The translations under genes were made by a program, and so were the position numbers. 64,000 nucleotides of DNA from Sordaria brevicollis (lineage: Eukaryota > Ascomycota > Sordariomycetes > Sordariales > Sordariaceae). Positions 1 to 11,448 of this stretch are shown one piece after another; position 1 is the first letter of the stretch, and each line of letters opens with the position of its first letter. Under the pieces are notes generated by a model. The model was not told the origin of the DNA and searched no databases. It saw nothing but the letters and a program-made list of their open reading frames with translations. The stretch lies in NCBI GenBank assembly GCA_033439795.1, contig JAUTDP010000013.1, forward strand, positions 1,116,001-1,180,000. The letters run 5' to 3'.

Positions 1-640
1 TTCCTTCCCGGCCGTCCCGGGTTACGATATTTATATAAAGGCTATTGCTAAATCGACCTACTATATCCCCAACTACCCGAATAAATTACTATTTTTTATA
101 TTATTAACGTCTCCTATTTTAATTCGTCCTTAGATAAATTCAATTAAATTACCTAGTGTACCGCGATTTCCGTAATACCTTTTAAGAGAAGGTCGTTAAT
201 AAAGACCCAATTAGTAATAAATTCCGCGATTATTTTATCCGCCTCCGTATCGTCGTTAAAGAATTTACCGGCGCGATTCGCCTTCGCCTTATTAATAATA
301 ACTTTATTAATACCCTAAAGTAATTTATTCGCTATAGAAAGTAATCGGTTAACGATTACCTCTAAAAAAACTATTACGAATTCCTCTTTTTTAATAAAAA
401 TAATTTAATCGGTAGTCGTATTCCTTTAAGTAATATCCCCTATAATAATAATAGTAATTTGCCCTGTAATAATAACGGTAATTTACTTCGTAGTAATAAC
501 GGTAAAATTCCCCTAAATAATAGCAGTATTCGTATACCTTCCCGTAATAATTCCCTAATAGAAATTAATTCGCCGATTATTCGTCCCACTAATCCCGTTC
601 TTATTAATAATAATTAATTCGCTTAGCGTTAATTTATAAT
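1..640 (-). pseudogene. LINE-A ORF3-like region, fragment
   Basis: Minus-strand remnant of the third ORF-like region that follows ORF2 in every LINE-A copy here. The Thr/Ala-rich tandem-triplet linker is seen as repeated GTAATAATAA/GGTAATTT blocks around 420-560. Its helical part lies around 180-400, and the start of the 3'-proximal part is at the window edge. Many TAA/TAG codons interrupt it. The function of this region is unknown to me; see the copy at 31290-32545 for the fullest description. Confidence 0.6.
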
Positions 641-859
641 TAATATTATATATTAATATATTCGTTAATTCAACGAATAAAACCGTTTATTCGCTAATAA
701 TAATAAAATATTAAAGGCTTTAATTAATTATAAAAAGAAATAATAATTAAATAAATTATTACTTTCGTAGCCCGATAAACCCTTAATTAAATAGAAATCT
801 TCCCTTATTTTTATTTTAGTATATTAGTAAATAAAAGTAAAAGAAAAAGAAAAAAAGAA

Positions 860-2014
860 AATTAAAAGTAGCGAACGAATTCGTTTCGCCGCTCCTCTTT
901 TAATTCGATTATTAGGCGGTATTTATTTAATTATTTTAACCGAAATACTTATAATAGGATTTTTTCGGCTTTAATTCTATTATTTAAGTAAATTTAAAAT
1001 TATTCCTACGTCTATAATTAATTAGTTATTATAAATTATATATTTATTATCCGGAAATATTCGAATATAATATAATAGAACGTTTCCTATTTTAATTTAT
1101 ATAAATAAATAGGGGTATTAATATCGGAGATTCTTTTTTAGAAAAAGAAAGCCTTAAGGCCGATTATTTCCGTTTTCGCTTAAATAAAGAGGGAGCTTTT
1201 CGCTTTCATTAATAAATAATAATCTTTATCGTCCTCCGAAAGTTAAATTCTCTTCTACTTCTTCTTTTTTTAATTAATTATATACCGTTTTATTATAATA
1301 TTATTAAATTTCGGGTCGAAATTAATAATCGTAAATTTATACCGCCGATTTAATTTAATTACTATTATTATTAATTAATAATTATAGCGTAATACTTATT
1401 CTTTCTTCGTAATATCTTTTAATTATATTTTTTAATCGAAGGTTAAAAATTCCGGCGGCTATAACGGTTAAATAAGTACGCCCGTTATCGGGGGCGGTCC
1501 TACTATAATCGTTATAAAATTCTCCGTCGGTATTTATTCCTCCGCTTATTTAATTTTAATAATATTACTTTCCGGTTTATTAATAAATAATCGACTTTTT
1601 ATTCGTTTTATTTAAATATAATTAATTATTTAGGTTATTATTCTTCGGACGAATCTAATTTAATTTATACGGGCGAATTTCTTTTCGAAAGCCTTTACCT
1701 ATTTATTAAAATAGAGGTCGAATAGCGGGTAAAAAATTTCCGTTTTAAGGTTCCGTACTAGCGTAGCTTTATACGCCCTAATAACGATTCTTAAATATTT
1801 AGTCTAATATTTAGCCAATCCGATTATTATCCCTCGGGGTTTGCTGTATATTTTTATCGGTTGGTGGAAGGCTGAGGCTCCATATATAATCGCGCTTCGA
1901 ATATACTTAGTGTAGATCTCCCTCGCGTGAGCGAAGGAGTAACCCCAAGTCTTTACGGCTAACCGGGTTAGCGCATTCGTCTAAGTTTTCATTTTCTTCT
2001 TGATAGCCTCCGCG
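860..2014 (-). pseudogene. LINE-A ORF2, C-terminal part (degraded)
   Basis: Minus-strand C-terminal part of the LINE polyprotein, downstream of the reverse-transcriptase catalytic core. It includes the stretch around 1640-1740 that is nearly identical to the LINE-2 sequence at 13560-13690, and the Cys/His-rich C-terminal zone around 950-1250. The catalytic GFADD region is not included because the fragment ends before it. In-frame TAA/TAG codons throughout make it non-functional. Confidence 0.7.
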
Positions 2015-2208
2015 TATTAATTGTAATAGCGGTAAATATATATCGTTATCGTAAAACGTTAAATAAGTGGCGCGGATATATTTATATTGGGAAATATAGT
2101 CGGGGTTTTTATCCGGGGCGTTTAACGTTTACGGTTTCATCCTACGGGGAGCGAAGATAAACCCTATACTAAATTAGCGCTATAAATTAATATAATTAGG
2201 GAAAATGA
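2015..2208 (+). mobile_element. Orphan LINE-A 3' end (variant subfamily)
   Basis: About 190 bp matching the 3' UTR of LINE-A in plus orientation: the CGGGGTTTTTATCCGGGGCG block at about 2100 and the CCTACGGGGAGCGAAG block at about 2153. It ends in GGGAAAATGA instead of the usual GGGAATAAGAATCTTAC. LINE-0 (2961) has the same variant ending, so the two belong to one subfamily. It is either a strongly 5'-truncated insertion or part of a rearrangement with the minus fragment to its left. No clear TSD is visible. Confidence 0.7.
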
Positions 2209-2265
2209 TTCTTATTATTATGTTCTTTAATTATTTTAAATATATATTAATTAATATTTTAAAAA

Positions 2266-2584
2266 TAATTTAATTTTTCGTCGTCGGCCGAACTTACTCT
2301 AAATTTACGTATTATAATTGAAAAAAACTTTAAAGAAACTATATATTCCGAATTTAGTAGAATAATTTCGACCGACCCCTTTATTAAAAATTCTTAAGCG
2401 GCGTCCCGTTTTAAATTTATTATTACGCTTAAGACTAAGGTTATACCTAAAATTATTACGCTTAAATTTATTATAATTAAAATTACAACCCTTGAAATTA
2501 TTAACCTTAAAACTATTACGCCTAAAACTATTACCCTTAAACCTTTTACGCCTAAATTTATTACCGTTAAAATAATATTTTAAG
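2266..2584 (+). pseudogene. Unidentified coding remnant with a pentapeptide repeat
   Basis: A plus-strand frame runs about 105 codons with one internal stop and ends at a TAA at about 2582. The first part is ordinary mixed sequence (begins FSSSAELTLNLRIIIEKNF). The second part is a run of five-residue units of the type T-L/P-K-x-I, encoded by the 15-bp tandem repeat at 2438-2572. I do not recognise the family. The complementary strand also reads open here as F-K/R-x-N repeats, so strand assignment is tentative. It lies in DNA that was adjacent to 39346 before LINE-0 inserted. A retrotransposon gag or a low-complexity host gene are both possible. Confidence 0.35.
2438..2572. repeat. 15-bp tandem repeat, about 9 imperfect units
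   Basis: Units of the form TTATTACGCTTAAAT repeat with period 15 (2438, 2453, 2468, 2483, 2498, 2513, 2528, 2543, 2558). Units differ by substitution, not by length, so a coding frame would be kept through the array. It looks like a coding minisatellite. Confidence 0.7.
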
Positions 2585-2811
2585 GTAATTATAATTAATG
2601 ATATTAATATTAATGAAATTCAAATGATAATTTATTATTAAAATTCAATATTTAATTGTTAAATAAAAAAATATTCCTATTTTAATAATGATTGTAAATT
2701 ATCAATATTCTTAGTAGTTAATATTAATTTTTATTATTCGGATAAAGTTAATAATCTTCTAAATTTAATTATTATACCCCGCCCCCTTTAATCCCTAAAT
2801 GTAATTATAAT

Positions 2812-2966
2812 AATAATTATAGCAATCGTGATCGTAATTAAAGATAGGATATACTTCCTTTTAATTACTATCCCCCTCTTCCTTTAACCCTTAAAAGTAA
2901 TTATAGCGGCAATTATAATACTAATTATAGCGGTCGTAATATTAATCGTAGTAATAATAGTCATTT
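2812..2966 (+). pseudogene. Asn/Ser/Tyr-rich coding remnant
   Basis: A plus-strand frame reads about 50 codons rich in Asn, Ser, Tyr, Gly and Arg (for example SNYSGNYNTNYSGRN) with two TAA/TAG interruptions that would be Gln before RIP. It may be the low-complexity tail of the remnant at 2266-2584; the stretch between them shows no convincing frame. It runs up to the 3' end of LINE-0 at 2961. Family unknown. Confidence 0.3.
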
Positions 2967-3125
2967 TCCCTAGCTATACCTATTTATAGCGCCAATTTGG
3001 CATGGGGTCTATCACCGTTCCCCGTAGGATAAAACCGTAGGTATTAAGCGCCCTAGATAAAAACCCCGGCTATATTTCCCGGCGCGGATATATTTACGCC
3101 ACTTCTCCAACGTTCTATAATAGCG
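2961..3125 (-). other. LINE-0 3' UTR
   Basis: The GC-rich 3' terminal block of LINE-A, here less mutated than most (it keeps AATTTGGCATGGGG). It has the CCCCGTAGGATAAAACCGTAGG and CGGATAAAAACCCCGG type blocks shared by all copies, but its stem-forming segments are diverged. Its terminal bases read GGGAAAATGA on the minus strand, matching the orphan end at 2208 that faces it. Confidence 0.75.
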
Positions 3126-3276
3126 ATATATATTTACTACTATTATAATTAATATCCGTCCTATTATTTTTATTCCCTCCCGTATTAAAATATTAAATTA
3201 TTCTATTCCTTCTTTCCTCCCCGTTTAATAATTTCCCCGCCCCTATTTATTTCTTTTATCCTTCCTAACGTTTATT

Positions 3277-4477
3277 TCCGTTTATTATTAAACCCCTATC
3301 GTATTTACTCCCCTTTATTAAATTCCCCCGCTTTATTATAATTACGGTTCTATTTAAATTTTATTAATATAAAGGCTTTCCTTCTTAAATATAAAACCCC
3401 CTCCTCCTATAATCCTTTAAACCTTTTTTTCTTTTAATAATAATAATATAAATTTTCTATTATATTAACCCCCGCTTATAATAAACGCTATAAAAACCTC
3501 TTCGCTATAAAAATAATAGAAATCGAAGAATTGTTCTCTTCTTTTTATAAAGGTACGCCCGCTAAACCCAATATTCTTTCTATCCCTCTTAAAATTACTA
3601 TAATCGCCGAAAAATTTAAACGTAATAATTTCCTTTAAATTTTTACCGATACGTAAATCCACTTTTTTCCTTTTATTATGCCCTTATATTAACGATTTTA
3701 TAATATCGCCTATATTCCCCCCTACTTTATTTATTCCTTAATATTAACCGACCTTATTTTTAATTATTATAGACCTCCGGCTATTTAAAAATATTTTGAA
3801 AATTTAGCCGGTATTATTTATATTTTTTTAAAACTATTTAATAAACCACTTCTCTTCCGTTATTAACGAACCTTTATTAACCTTCGCAATTCGTTTTAAT
3901 TAATTTATTTAATACTCCTTTTCGGTTAGGATATATATAATTAATATTTTATATAATTATTATAATTCCTATAATATTCTATAAATTAAAGTTATTAAAT
4001 ATAATTTATATAGCGATTAATTTTATACCGACTTCTATCTCTTTATAAACGCCGCTAATTCCTTCCGTAATACCGTCCGTTTCCATTTTTAATGTAATAA
4101 TTTTACCGGCCTTTCTTCCTAATTATTAAAAATCGGAAATTAATTAATAATTAATTACGTATAGAAAAGTTATTATAAAATATTATATACCGATAATAAT
4201 ATCCCGTTCTATAATAATAATTTCCTTATTAATAATAGCGGTAATTTTCCCGCTAATAATAACAATAATATTCTTACTAATTATAATAATAAACTCCCTA
4301 TAAATTATAATAATAAACGCTTCTTTATCCTGGGTTATAGTAATTCCCTAATAAATTTTAATACTCTAATTAATTTTGCTCGCTTCCCTTTTAAAAATAA
4401 TTAAAACGGTTAATACCGTATTATATTTAATATTTTTAAAAGTATTTTCGTAAATTCGACTACTAGAATAATATATT
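3277..4477 (-). pseudogene. LINE-0 ORF3-like region
   Basis: Minus-strand copy of the third ORF-like region. The tandem-triplet Thr/Ala linker is at about 4190-4330, where alternating AATAATAA and AGCGGTAATTT blocks occur. The basic 3'-proximal part lies near 3277-3620. RIP stops are frequent. A 65-codon minus-strand open stretch at 3465-3662 lies inside it, but its sequence does not match the frame conserved in the better copies, so it is chance. Confidence 0.55.
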
Positions 4478-4691
4478 GGCCGAATAGACCGAATTATTTA
4501 AAAAGTTAATAATTTATAAAAAGTAACGTAATTAATTAATTAAATCGTTATATATCGTTTCCGGCCAATATTAATAAAATCGCTCTCCTTTCTAATACCC
4601 TAATAAAAAATAAATAAAATATAAAAGAAAAGGAAAGAAAAGTAATTAAAAATAGTAAGCGAATTCCGTTCGCTACTCTTTTTTTAATTCA

Positions 4692-6873
4692 ATTACTAAA
4701 TAATATTCGTTTAATTTATTTAATGAAGAAATTTATAATAAGATTTTTTCGGTTTTAATTCTATTATTTAAATAAGTTTAAAATTATTCTTTTATTTATA
4801 ATTAGCCGGTTTTTATAAATTATATATTTATTATCCAAAAATAATTAAACGTAATATAGGCGAACGTTTCCCTCCTTATTTTATAAAAATAAATAAGGGT
4901 ATTAATTTTAGGAACTTTTTTTTAAAAAAAGAAGCTTCGTAAATTAATTATTTCTATTTTAATTTAAATGAGGAGTAAATTTTTTATTTTTAATAATAAA
5001 TAGTATTCGTCCGCTTTTTTTAAAAATTAGTATTTCTTTTATTTCTTCTTTTTTTAACCGATTATATACTATTAAATTATAATATCGTTAAATTTAGGGT
5101 TAAAATTAATTATAATAAATTTATACCGCCGTTTTAATTTAGCTATTATTATTATTAATTAATAATTATAATATAATATTTATTTCCTTTTTATTACGTC
5201 CTTTAATTATTATTTTTAATTAAACGCCAAAAGTTTTTATAATTATAGCGATTAAGTAAAGATACTTATTAAGGTCGATTTTATTATAATTATTAAAAGT
5301 TTTTTTATAAGTATTTATTCCTCCGCTTATTTCGTTTTAATATCATTATTTTCCGGTTTATTAATAAATAATCGACTTTTCGTTCTTTTTATTTAAATAT
5401 AATTAATTATTTAAATTGCCGTCCTTTTAACGAATTTAATTTAATCCGTACGAGGGAGTTTTCCTTTAAAAATATATATTTGTTTATTAAAAGAAAGGTT
5501 AAATAGCGGGTAAAAAATTTCTATTTTAAAATTTTTAACCAATATAATTTTATACGCCCTAGCGACAATTTTTAAATATTTAATTTAATATTTAATTAAA
5601 TTAATTACTATTCCCTTTAATTTATTATTTATTTTTATTAAATAATAAAAAATTAAAGCTTTATACGTAATTATATTTTAAATATATTTAATATATATTT
5701 CCTTTATACGGATAAATAAATAATTTCAAATTTTCATAATGAATTAAATTAATATATTCGTTTAAATCCTTATTTTTTTTAATAGCCTCCGCGTACGCTT
5801 TAAAATTAAATTTACAATTTAATTAAATATTTAAAAATTTTATTTATTTTATTAGCCAAAATATAAGGTTTCCGAATTAAAGAGTATCCGTTTTCGGTAT
5901 TTTTATTTATATAAAATATTTTAAATCCGTTTTATTTATTTCGAATTTTATACCCCTTTCCTTTATTTATTCGGAATAAATCCCCTATATTATTTAAAAT
6001 ATTTTATAATTCTCTTTAATAATTTTAATTATAGCGATAATATTAATATTATCGGTAAAACCGATTATAATTATATTTTTAATTATAATTACTTTATAAT
6101 ATAATAGGGTAATAAAAAGGATAAAAAGAATTAGAAAGAGGGAAGAGTTTTAGGGTATTTTAATTTCGCTTATATAAAGGGTAAACGTTTTATTATCGAA
6201 GAAGAGGGAACTTCTTTTTTCGCCGACGAAATTCGCTATTTATATTGAAATTTATTATAAAAATTATATTTCCTATAAATATATAAAAATTATTTATAAT
6301 TAATTTTATTAAATACGCTTTTTAAATTAAAGAGTATTAATAATATAACGGTTCCGAATTTTTATATTATATAAATAGCGTTTATAATAATATAAATGGC
6401 GAATTCGGTAGAATAATTTATTTAATTATTTATTTAACCTTTGGGTAGGAAGTTAAATTTTTTTATAGTTTAAATAAATTTCCTAACGATAAATATTTCG
6501 AAGATTTTTTAATATTATTTAATAATAATATTAGCCTTTATACGTTTATAAATTATTATTACGCGGTAATTTTCTTTAATTTTTTAAAAATAATTATTTT
6601 CGTGCTTTTGAACCGTTGTAAGAAGTATTTTAACCGGAAATGAATAACTATAAATATAATTATCGCTTTTTACAATAGTTTTCCATCTATTTTTAAGAAT
6701 TTGTTTAAATATTAATCGATACCCGGCGCTTTATTCGGAATTATCCGAAATAAAACGGTTTCAATATCCTTTTTAATAATTAAATTATTAATAGGTAATA
6801 AATTATTATTTTTAAAGGGAAGAATTTAATTAAGTAAATAATCCGTTAAAACGTTTATTTTTAAGAAAATATA
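4692..6873 (-). pseudogene. LINE-0 ORF2, reverse transcriptase and C-terminus
   Basis: Minus-strand C-terminal two thirds of the LINE-0 polyprotein; the N-terminal part continues at 22327-23480 beyond LINE-1. The catalytic GFADD motif, with the Asp codons turned to AAT (Asn), maps to about 6030-6070. The conserved QGSPLSPILF region follows to the right at about 6115-6170. The Cys/His C-terminal zone is at about 4750-5050. Both catalytic Asp to Asn changes and many stops make it dead. Confidence 0.75.
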
Positions 6874-7193
6874 AGTAAGATTCTTATTCCCTAATTAAAT
6901 TTATAATGCTAATATAATATAGGGTCTATTTCCGATTCCCTATAGGATAAAACCGTAGGCGTTAAGCGCCCCGGATAAAAACCCCGGCTATAATTCCCGG
7001 CGTGGATTTATCCGCGCTACTTTTTCGGCGTTTTACGATTGCGGTACATACTTACCGCTAACGCAATTAATATCTATCTTATCCTTTTTATTTATTATTA
7101 TATTAAAATATTTAACCGTTCCGCTTTTTTAATCCGTTGTCCCGTCCTTTATTTATTACTACTTTCCGCTTTTTATTCTCCTATCCATTTACT

Positions 7194-8444
7194 TTTTTAA
7201 TTATTATTAAATTTTTTAATTATTAAATTATCCTTTATTTTTTTTATCTTCTTCTTCCCTTTATAGCGGTTATATTTCTATTATAGTTTATATTAGCGTA
7301 AAGATTTCCTTCTTTTAAATATAAAAACCCCTTATTTTCCGGGCTTTTTTAAATTTTTCTTTCCTTTATTAATAATAATAATTAATTCGAAATAATTATT
7401 CCTTATTAAAAATATATTAAAGCGTTTTATAAAATAATAGAAACTTTTAACGAAAATAAAGGCGAATATTCGTTTCCCTTTTACCCTTTTTCGTTTACCC
7501 CTTTATTTAATATAATTAATATTAATATTAAAATTAATTTCGAACGTATTATTAAATTCTTTATTAATAATAAATTCCTTTATATATTAGAGAAAGGGTA
7601 AATTTTCTTTCCGTTACATTTTATTTTTATACTAATTTCTTCGAAATTGTATTTATATTCCTTTATATTTCGCTTATACCTTTTAATTAGCCGAGGCCTT
7701 TTTTACTTTTATAACCGTTTCTGGTAGCGATATTTATATAAAGGCTATTATTGAATCGATTTATTATATTTTTAATTATTTAAATAAATTGCTATCTTTT
7801 ATATCGTTAATATCTTTTATTTTAATTTATTTTTAAATAAATTTAATTAGGTTATTTAATATATTTTAGCGGTTTTGCGTTATATAATCGATACGCTTCG
7901 TAGCTTTTATAATTTTTATAATATTTTTTAAGAGAAAGTTATTATTTAAAACCCAATTAATAACGAATTCTACGATTATTTTATTTATTTTTATATTATT
8001 ATTAAGGAATTTATTAGCGCAATTTACCTTCGTTTTATTAATAATAATTTTACCAGTACTTTTAAATAATTTATTTATTATAGAAAATAATCGGTTAATA
8101 ATTATTTTTAAAAAGGTTATTACGAATTTTTCTTTTCCAATAAGGATAGTTTAATTAGTGGTTATATTCTTTCGGGTAATATCCCCTATAATAATAATAA
8201 TAGTTTATTCCGTAATAGTAGCAGTGGTTTATTTCGTAGCGGTAGTAGTGGAATTTTTTAAAGTAATAATAGTAATTATATACCTTCCCGTAGTAATTCC
8301 CCAATAGAGATTAATTCGCCGGCTATTCGTCCTACTAATTTTATTCTTATTAATAGTAATTAATTTATTTAACGTTAGTTTATAATTAATATTATACGTT
8401 AATATATTCGTTAATTCGACGAATAGAACCGTTTATTTATTAAT
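7194..8444 (-). pseudogene. LINE-1 ORF3-like region
   Basis: Minus-strand third ORF-like region of LINE-1, uninterrupted by insertions. The linker of repeated GTAGTAGTGG/GGTAGTAGTGG triplets is at about 8190-8260 and keeps more G and C than other copies. The helical segment follows at about 7910-8160. Downstream towards 7194 are the basic, Lys/Arg-rich part and then the 3' UTR (6874-7075). Confidence 0.6.
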
Positions 8445-9190
8445 AATAATAAAATATTAAAGGTTTTAGTTAATTATGAAAAGAAGTAATAATTAAATAG
8501 GTCGTTACCTTCGTAATTTAATAGAATTTTAACTAAATGGAAATCCTCCTTCTATTTTCGTTCTAGCGTATTAGTAAATAAAAGTAAAAGAAAAGGAAGA
8601 AAAGAAAAATTAAGAGTAGTAAGCGAATTCGTTTTACTATTCCTCTTTTAATTCGATTATTAAATGGTATTTATTTAATCGTCCTAATTAAAATGTTTAT
8701 AATAAGATTTTTTCGGCCTTAATTTTATTATTTAAATAAATTTGGAATTATTTTTACGTTTACAGCTAATTAATTATTACGAATTACGTATTTATTATCC
8801 GGAAATATTTGAATATAATATAATAGAACGTTTTTTATTTTAATCCGTATAAATAGATAGGGGTATTAATATTAGGGATTCTTTTTTAGAAAAGGAAGGC
8901 CTTAAAACCGATTATTTCCGTTCTTACTTAAATCAGGAAGGAGTTTTTCGCTTTTATTAATAAGTAAGATTCTTATTCCCAAGTTAAATTTATAGCGCTA
9001 ATATGGTATGGGGTCTATCTCCGATTCCCCGTAGGATGAAACTGTAGGCGTTAAACGCCCCGGATAAAAACCCCGGCTATAATTCCCGGCGCGGACCTAT
9101 TCGCGCCGCTTCTTCGGCGTTCTATAATTACAATATATATTTATTACTAATTTAATTAATATCCGTCTCATCCCTTCTATTTACCGTTAC

Positions 9191-10365
9191 CATCGGGGAG
9201 CTACCACGGGAAGGCATGCGAATACCGCTGCCACTCGGGGGAATTCCACCGCTACCGCTACGAAGTAAACCACCGCTACTACTACGGGGTAAACTACTAC
9301 TACCACTATAGGGGATACCACCCGAAGGAATACGACCGCCGATTAAACTATCCTTATTGGAAAGGAGGAGTTCGCAATAGCCTTTTTAAAGGTAATCGTT
9401 AACCAATTACTTTCTATAGCGAATAAATTACTTAAAGGTACCGGTAAAACTATTACTAATAAAGTAAGGGCGAATCGCGCGGGTAAATTCCTTAATAATA
9501 ATACGGAGGCGGATAAAATAGTCGCGGAATTCGCTACTAACCGGGTTTCGGGCAACGACCTTTTCCTAAAAAGTATTATAAAAATCGTAAAAACCGCGAA
9601 GCGTATCGATTATATAATATAAAACCGTTAAAATATATTAAATAATTTAATTAAATTTATTTAAAAACGAATTAAAATAAGAAACGTTAATAATATAAAG
9701 GATAATAATTTATTTAGATAATTAGGGATATAATAAATCGATTTAGCGACGGCCTTTATATAAATATTATAATTTAGGACGGCCGGGAAGGCGAAAAGGG
9801 CTTTAATTAATTAAAAGGTATAAGCGAAATATAAAAGAATGTAAATATAGCTTTAGAAAGGTTAACGTAAGGATAGAACGTAGCGGAGGGAGGATTTACC
9901 CTTTTTCTAATATATAGAGGAATTTAATTTAGCTAGGGAATAAGAATCTTATTTAGAGGAATTTATTATTAGTAAAGAATTTAATAATACGTTCGAAGCT
10001 AATTTTAATATCGGTATTAGCTATATTAAATATAGGGGTCGACGAAAGAAGGCGAAAGGGAAACGAATATTCGCCTTTATTTTCGTTAGAAGTTTCTATT
10101 ATTTTATAAAGCGCTTTAATATATTTTTAATAAGGAATAGCTATTTTAAATCGATTATTATTATTATTAAAGGAAAGAAAAATTTAAAAAAGCCTAAGGG
10201 ATAAAGGGTTTTTATATTTAAAGGAGGGAAATTTTTACGCTAATATAAATTATAGTAGAAACGTAATTATTATAAAGGGAGGAAGAAAATAAAAGGAATA
10301 AAAGAAAGTTTAACGGTTAGGAAGTTTAATAACGGTTAGAAGGGTAAACGGGCGGAGGAGTAAGT
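9191..10365 (+). pseudogene. ORF3-like region, inverted, best-preserved N-terminal half
   Basis: Plus-strand copy of the LINE-A third ORF-like region and the easiest one to read. The Thr/Ala-rich linker (9200-9345) has only a few stops. It is followed by about 75 codons without a stop (from GKEEFAIAFLKVIV at about 9361 to RIDYII at about 9617), predicted mostly helical. The rest is basic and broken by RIP. The opposite strand of 9343-9555 is also open for 70 codons, but that is a shadow. It carries the 27-bp micro-insertion at 9927-9953. Confidence 0.6.
9927..9953 (+). mobile_element. 27-bp LINE-A 3'-end micro-insertion with TSD
   Basis: The last 27 bp of LINE-A (GCTAGGGAATAAGAATCTT core) sit inside the ORF3-like region, flanked by the 12-bp duplication TAGAGGAATTTA (9915-9926 and 9954-9965). 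The homologous site at about 16636-16650 is uninterrupted. It is an extremely 5'-truncated retrotransposition event, and it independently fixes the family 3' end. Confidence 0.85.
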
Positions 10366-10680
10366 AAGTAAGATTCTTATTCCCTAACTAAATCTATAGC
10401 GCCAATATAGTATAGGGTCCATCTCTAATTCCCCGTAGGATAAAACCGTAGGCGTTAAGCGCCCCGGATAAAAACCCCGGCTATATTTCTCGGCGCGGAC
10501 CTATCCGCGCCGCTTCTTCGGCGTTCTACAATCGCAATACACACCCACCGCCAACGCGATTAACATCCGTCTTATCCCTTCCATTCACCGTTACGCAAGA
10601 ACATTAGACCGCTCCGCCTTCCCAATCCGCCATCCCGTCCCCTATTTGCCACCGCCTTCCGCCTTCCGCTCCCCCGCCCG
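10366..10680 (-). other. LINE-A 3' UTR, least mutated copy
   Basis: Minus-strand 3' terminal 315 bp. The stretch 10530-10680 keeps many CpA and TpG dinucleotides (for example GCAATACACACCCACCGCC), unlike nearly all other copies, so it is close to the pre-RIP sequence. It contains the stem-forming segments GGCGCGGA/TCCGCGCC and CGCCG/CGGCG, and ends in a repeated TTAC tail (GTAAGTAAGTAAG on the plus strand at 10366). At 10680 it is joined directly to ORF2 sequence. Confidence 0.8.
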
Positions 10681-11087
10681 AAGTAATTCGTTAATAAATA
10701 ATAAATTGCCGGTATTTAGGGGAAGGGTTTAATTAAATAAATAATTCGTAGGGACGTTAACTTTCGGGAAGAAACGTTCGGCGAAAATATTCGCTTTATT
10801 ACTATAGTCTTCAATTTCTTTTATTCCCTTATATTATTTGAAAATTAGGAATTTAGGCGGGTTTATTAATAAATAGCTTCGGGTACGGGCCTATTTTTCG
10901 AGGGTTTAAAGTTTATTTAAATTCTTCGACGCCTTTTCGACGCCTTTTCGCTATATCGTATATTAAATTTTCGTATTAATCCTTTTTTTCTTTATCGATA
11001 CCTCTACGAACTCTACTTAATTCGAGGATATCCTTTCCTTATACTACCTCTACTACTTCCGCCTCGTATCTTCGTCGGCTTTTATTA
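10681..11087 (-). pseudogene. LINE-A ORF2 fragment (between endonuclease and RT)
   Basis: Minus-strand 400 bp matching LINE-0 ORF2 around 22335-22620 and LINE-4 around 35380-35790. It covers the linker between the APE endonuclease and the reverse transcriptase. It is comparatively GC-rich and keeps several codons lost elsewhere. At 11088 the LINE-1 host sequence resumes. Confidence 0.75.
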
Positions 11088-11448
11088 ATAGATAATAATT
11101 TTTATTATTTTCCGAAGGTTGGGTTCTTTTCCGCTTTTTTTTTTTTTTAACCGATTATATAGTATTTTATTACGGTATTATTAAATTTCGGGTCGAGGTT
11201 AGTAATTGTAAATTTATATTACTAATTTAATTTGGTTATTATTATTATTAATTAATAGTTATAATATAATATTTATTCTTTTTTCGTAGCGTTTTTTAAT
11301 TATATTTTTCGATCGAGGGTTAAGGGTTCCGGCGGTTATAATAATTGAACGGGTATATTTATTATTAAGGGTAGTCCCGTTATAATCGTTATAAGGTTCT
11401 CTATTGGTATTTATTCCTTTATTTATTTAATTTTAACGGTATTATTTT

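Larger units (their letters stand above)
1..2014 (-). mobile_element. LINE-A fragment cut by the window edge (ORF3-like region plus ORF2 C-terminal half)
   Basis: Minus-strand remnant of the LINE-A non-LTR retrotransposon that fills the left 39 kb. It matches LINE-1 (7194-8964, 11088-11448 and 17370 onward) and LINE-4 (32865 onward) almost base for base apart from C/T and G/A differences. Read on the minus strand it enters at about 2014 in the region behind the reverse transcriptase and runs through the ORF2 C-terminus into the ORF3-like region, then leaves the window at base 1 before its 3' UTR. The right edge is abrupt: at the CCTCCGCGTA motif the sequence switches to an oppositely oriented LINE 3' end. 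I see no TSD at that junction, so it may be a rearrangement. RIP decay is heavy. Confidence 0.85.
8965..11087. mobile_element. Rearranged LINE-A cluster inside LINE-1
   Basis: A 2.1-kb block between two halves of LINE-1: host sequence breaks at 8964 and resumes at 11088. From left to right it holds a minus-strand LINE-A 3' end (8965-9190), a plus-strand ORF3-like segment (9191-10365), a second minus-strand 3' end (10366-10680) and a minus-strand ORF2 fragment (10681-11087). An inverted segment joined to a 3' end fits twin priming during target-primed reverse transcription. The second 3' end joined to ORF2 implies an internal deletion of about 4 kb. Two successive insertions are the simplest reading. 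Confidence 0.7.

Noticed and set aside
3465..3662. 65-codon minus-strand open stretch
   Set aside because: It lies within the LINE-0 ORF3-like region in a frame not shared by other copies.
9343..9555. 70-codon minus-strand open stretch
   Set aside because: It is opposite the conserved plus-strand frame of the ORF3-like region and is a shadow of the best-preserved copy.
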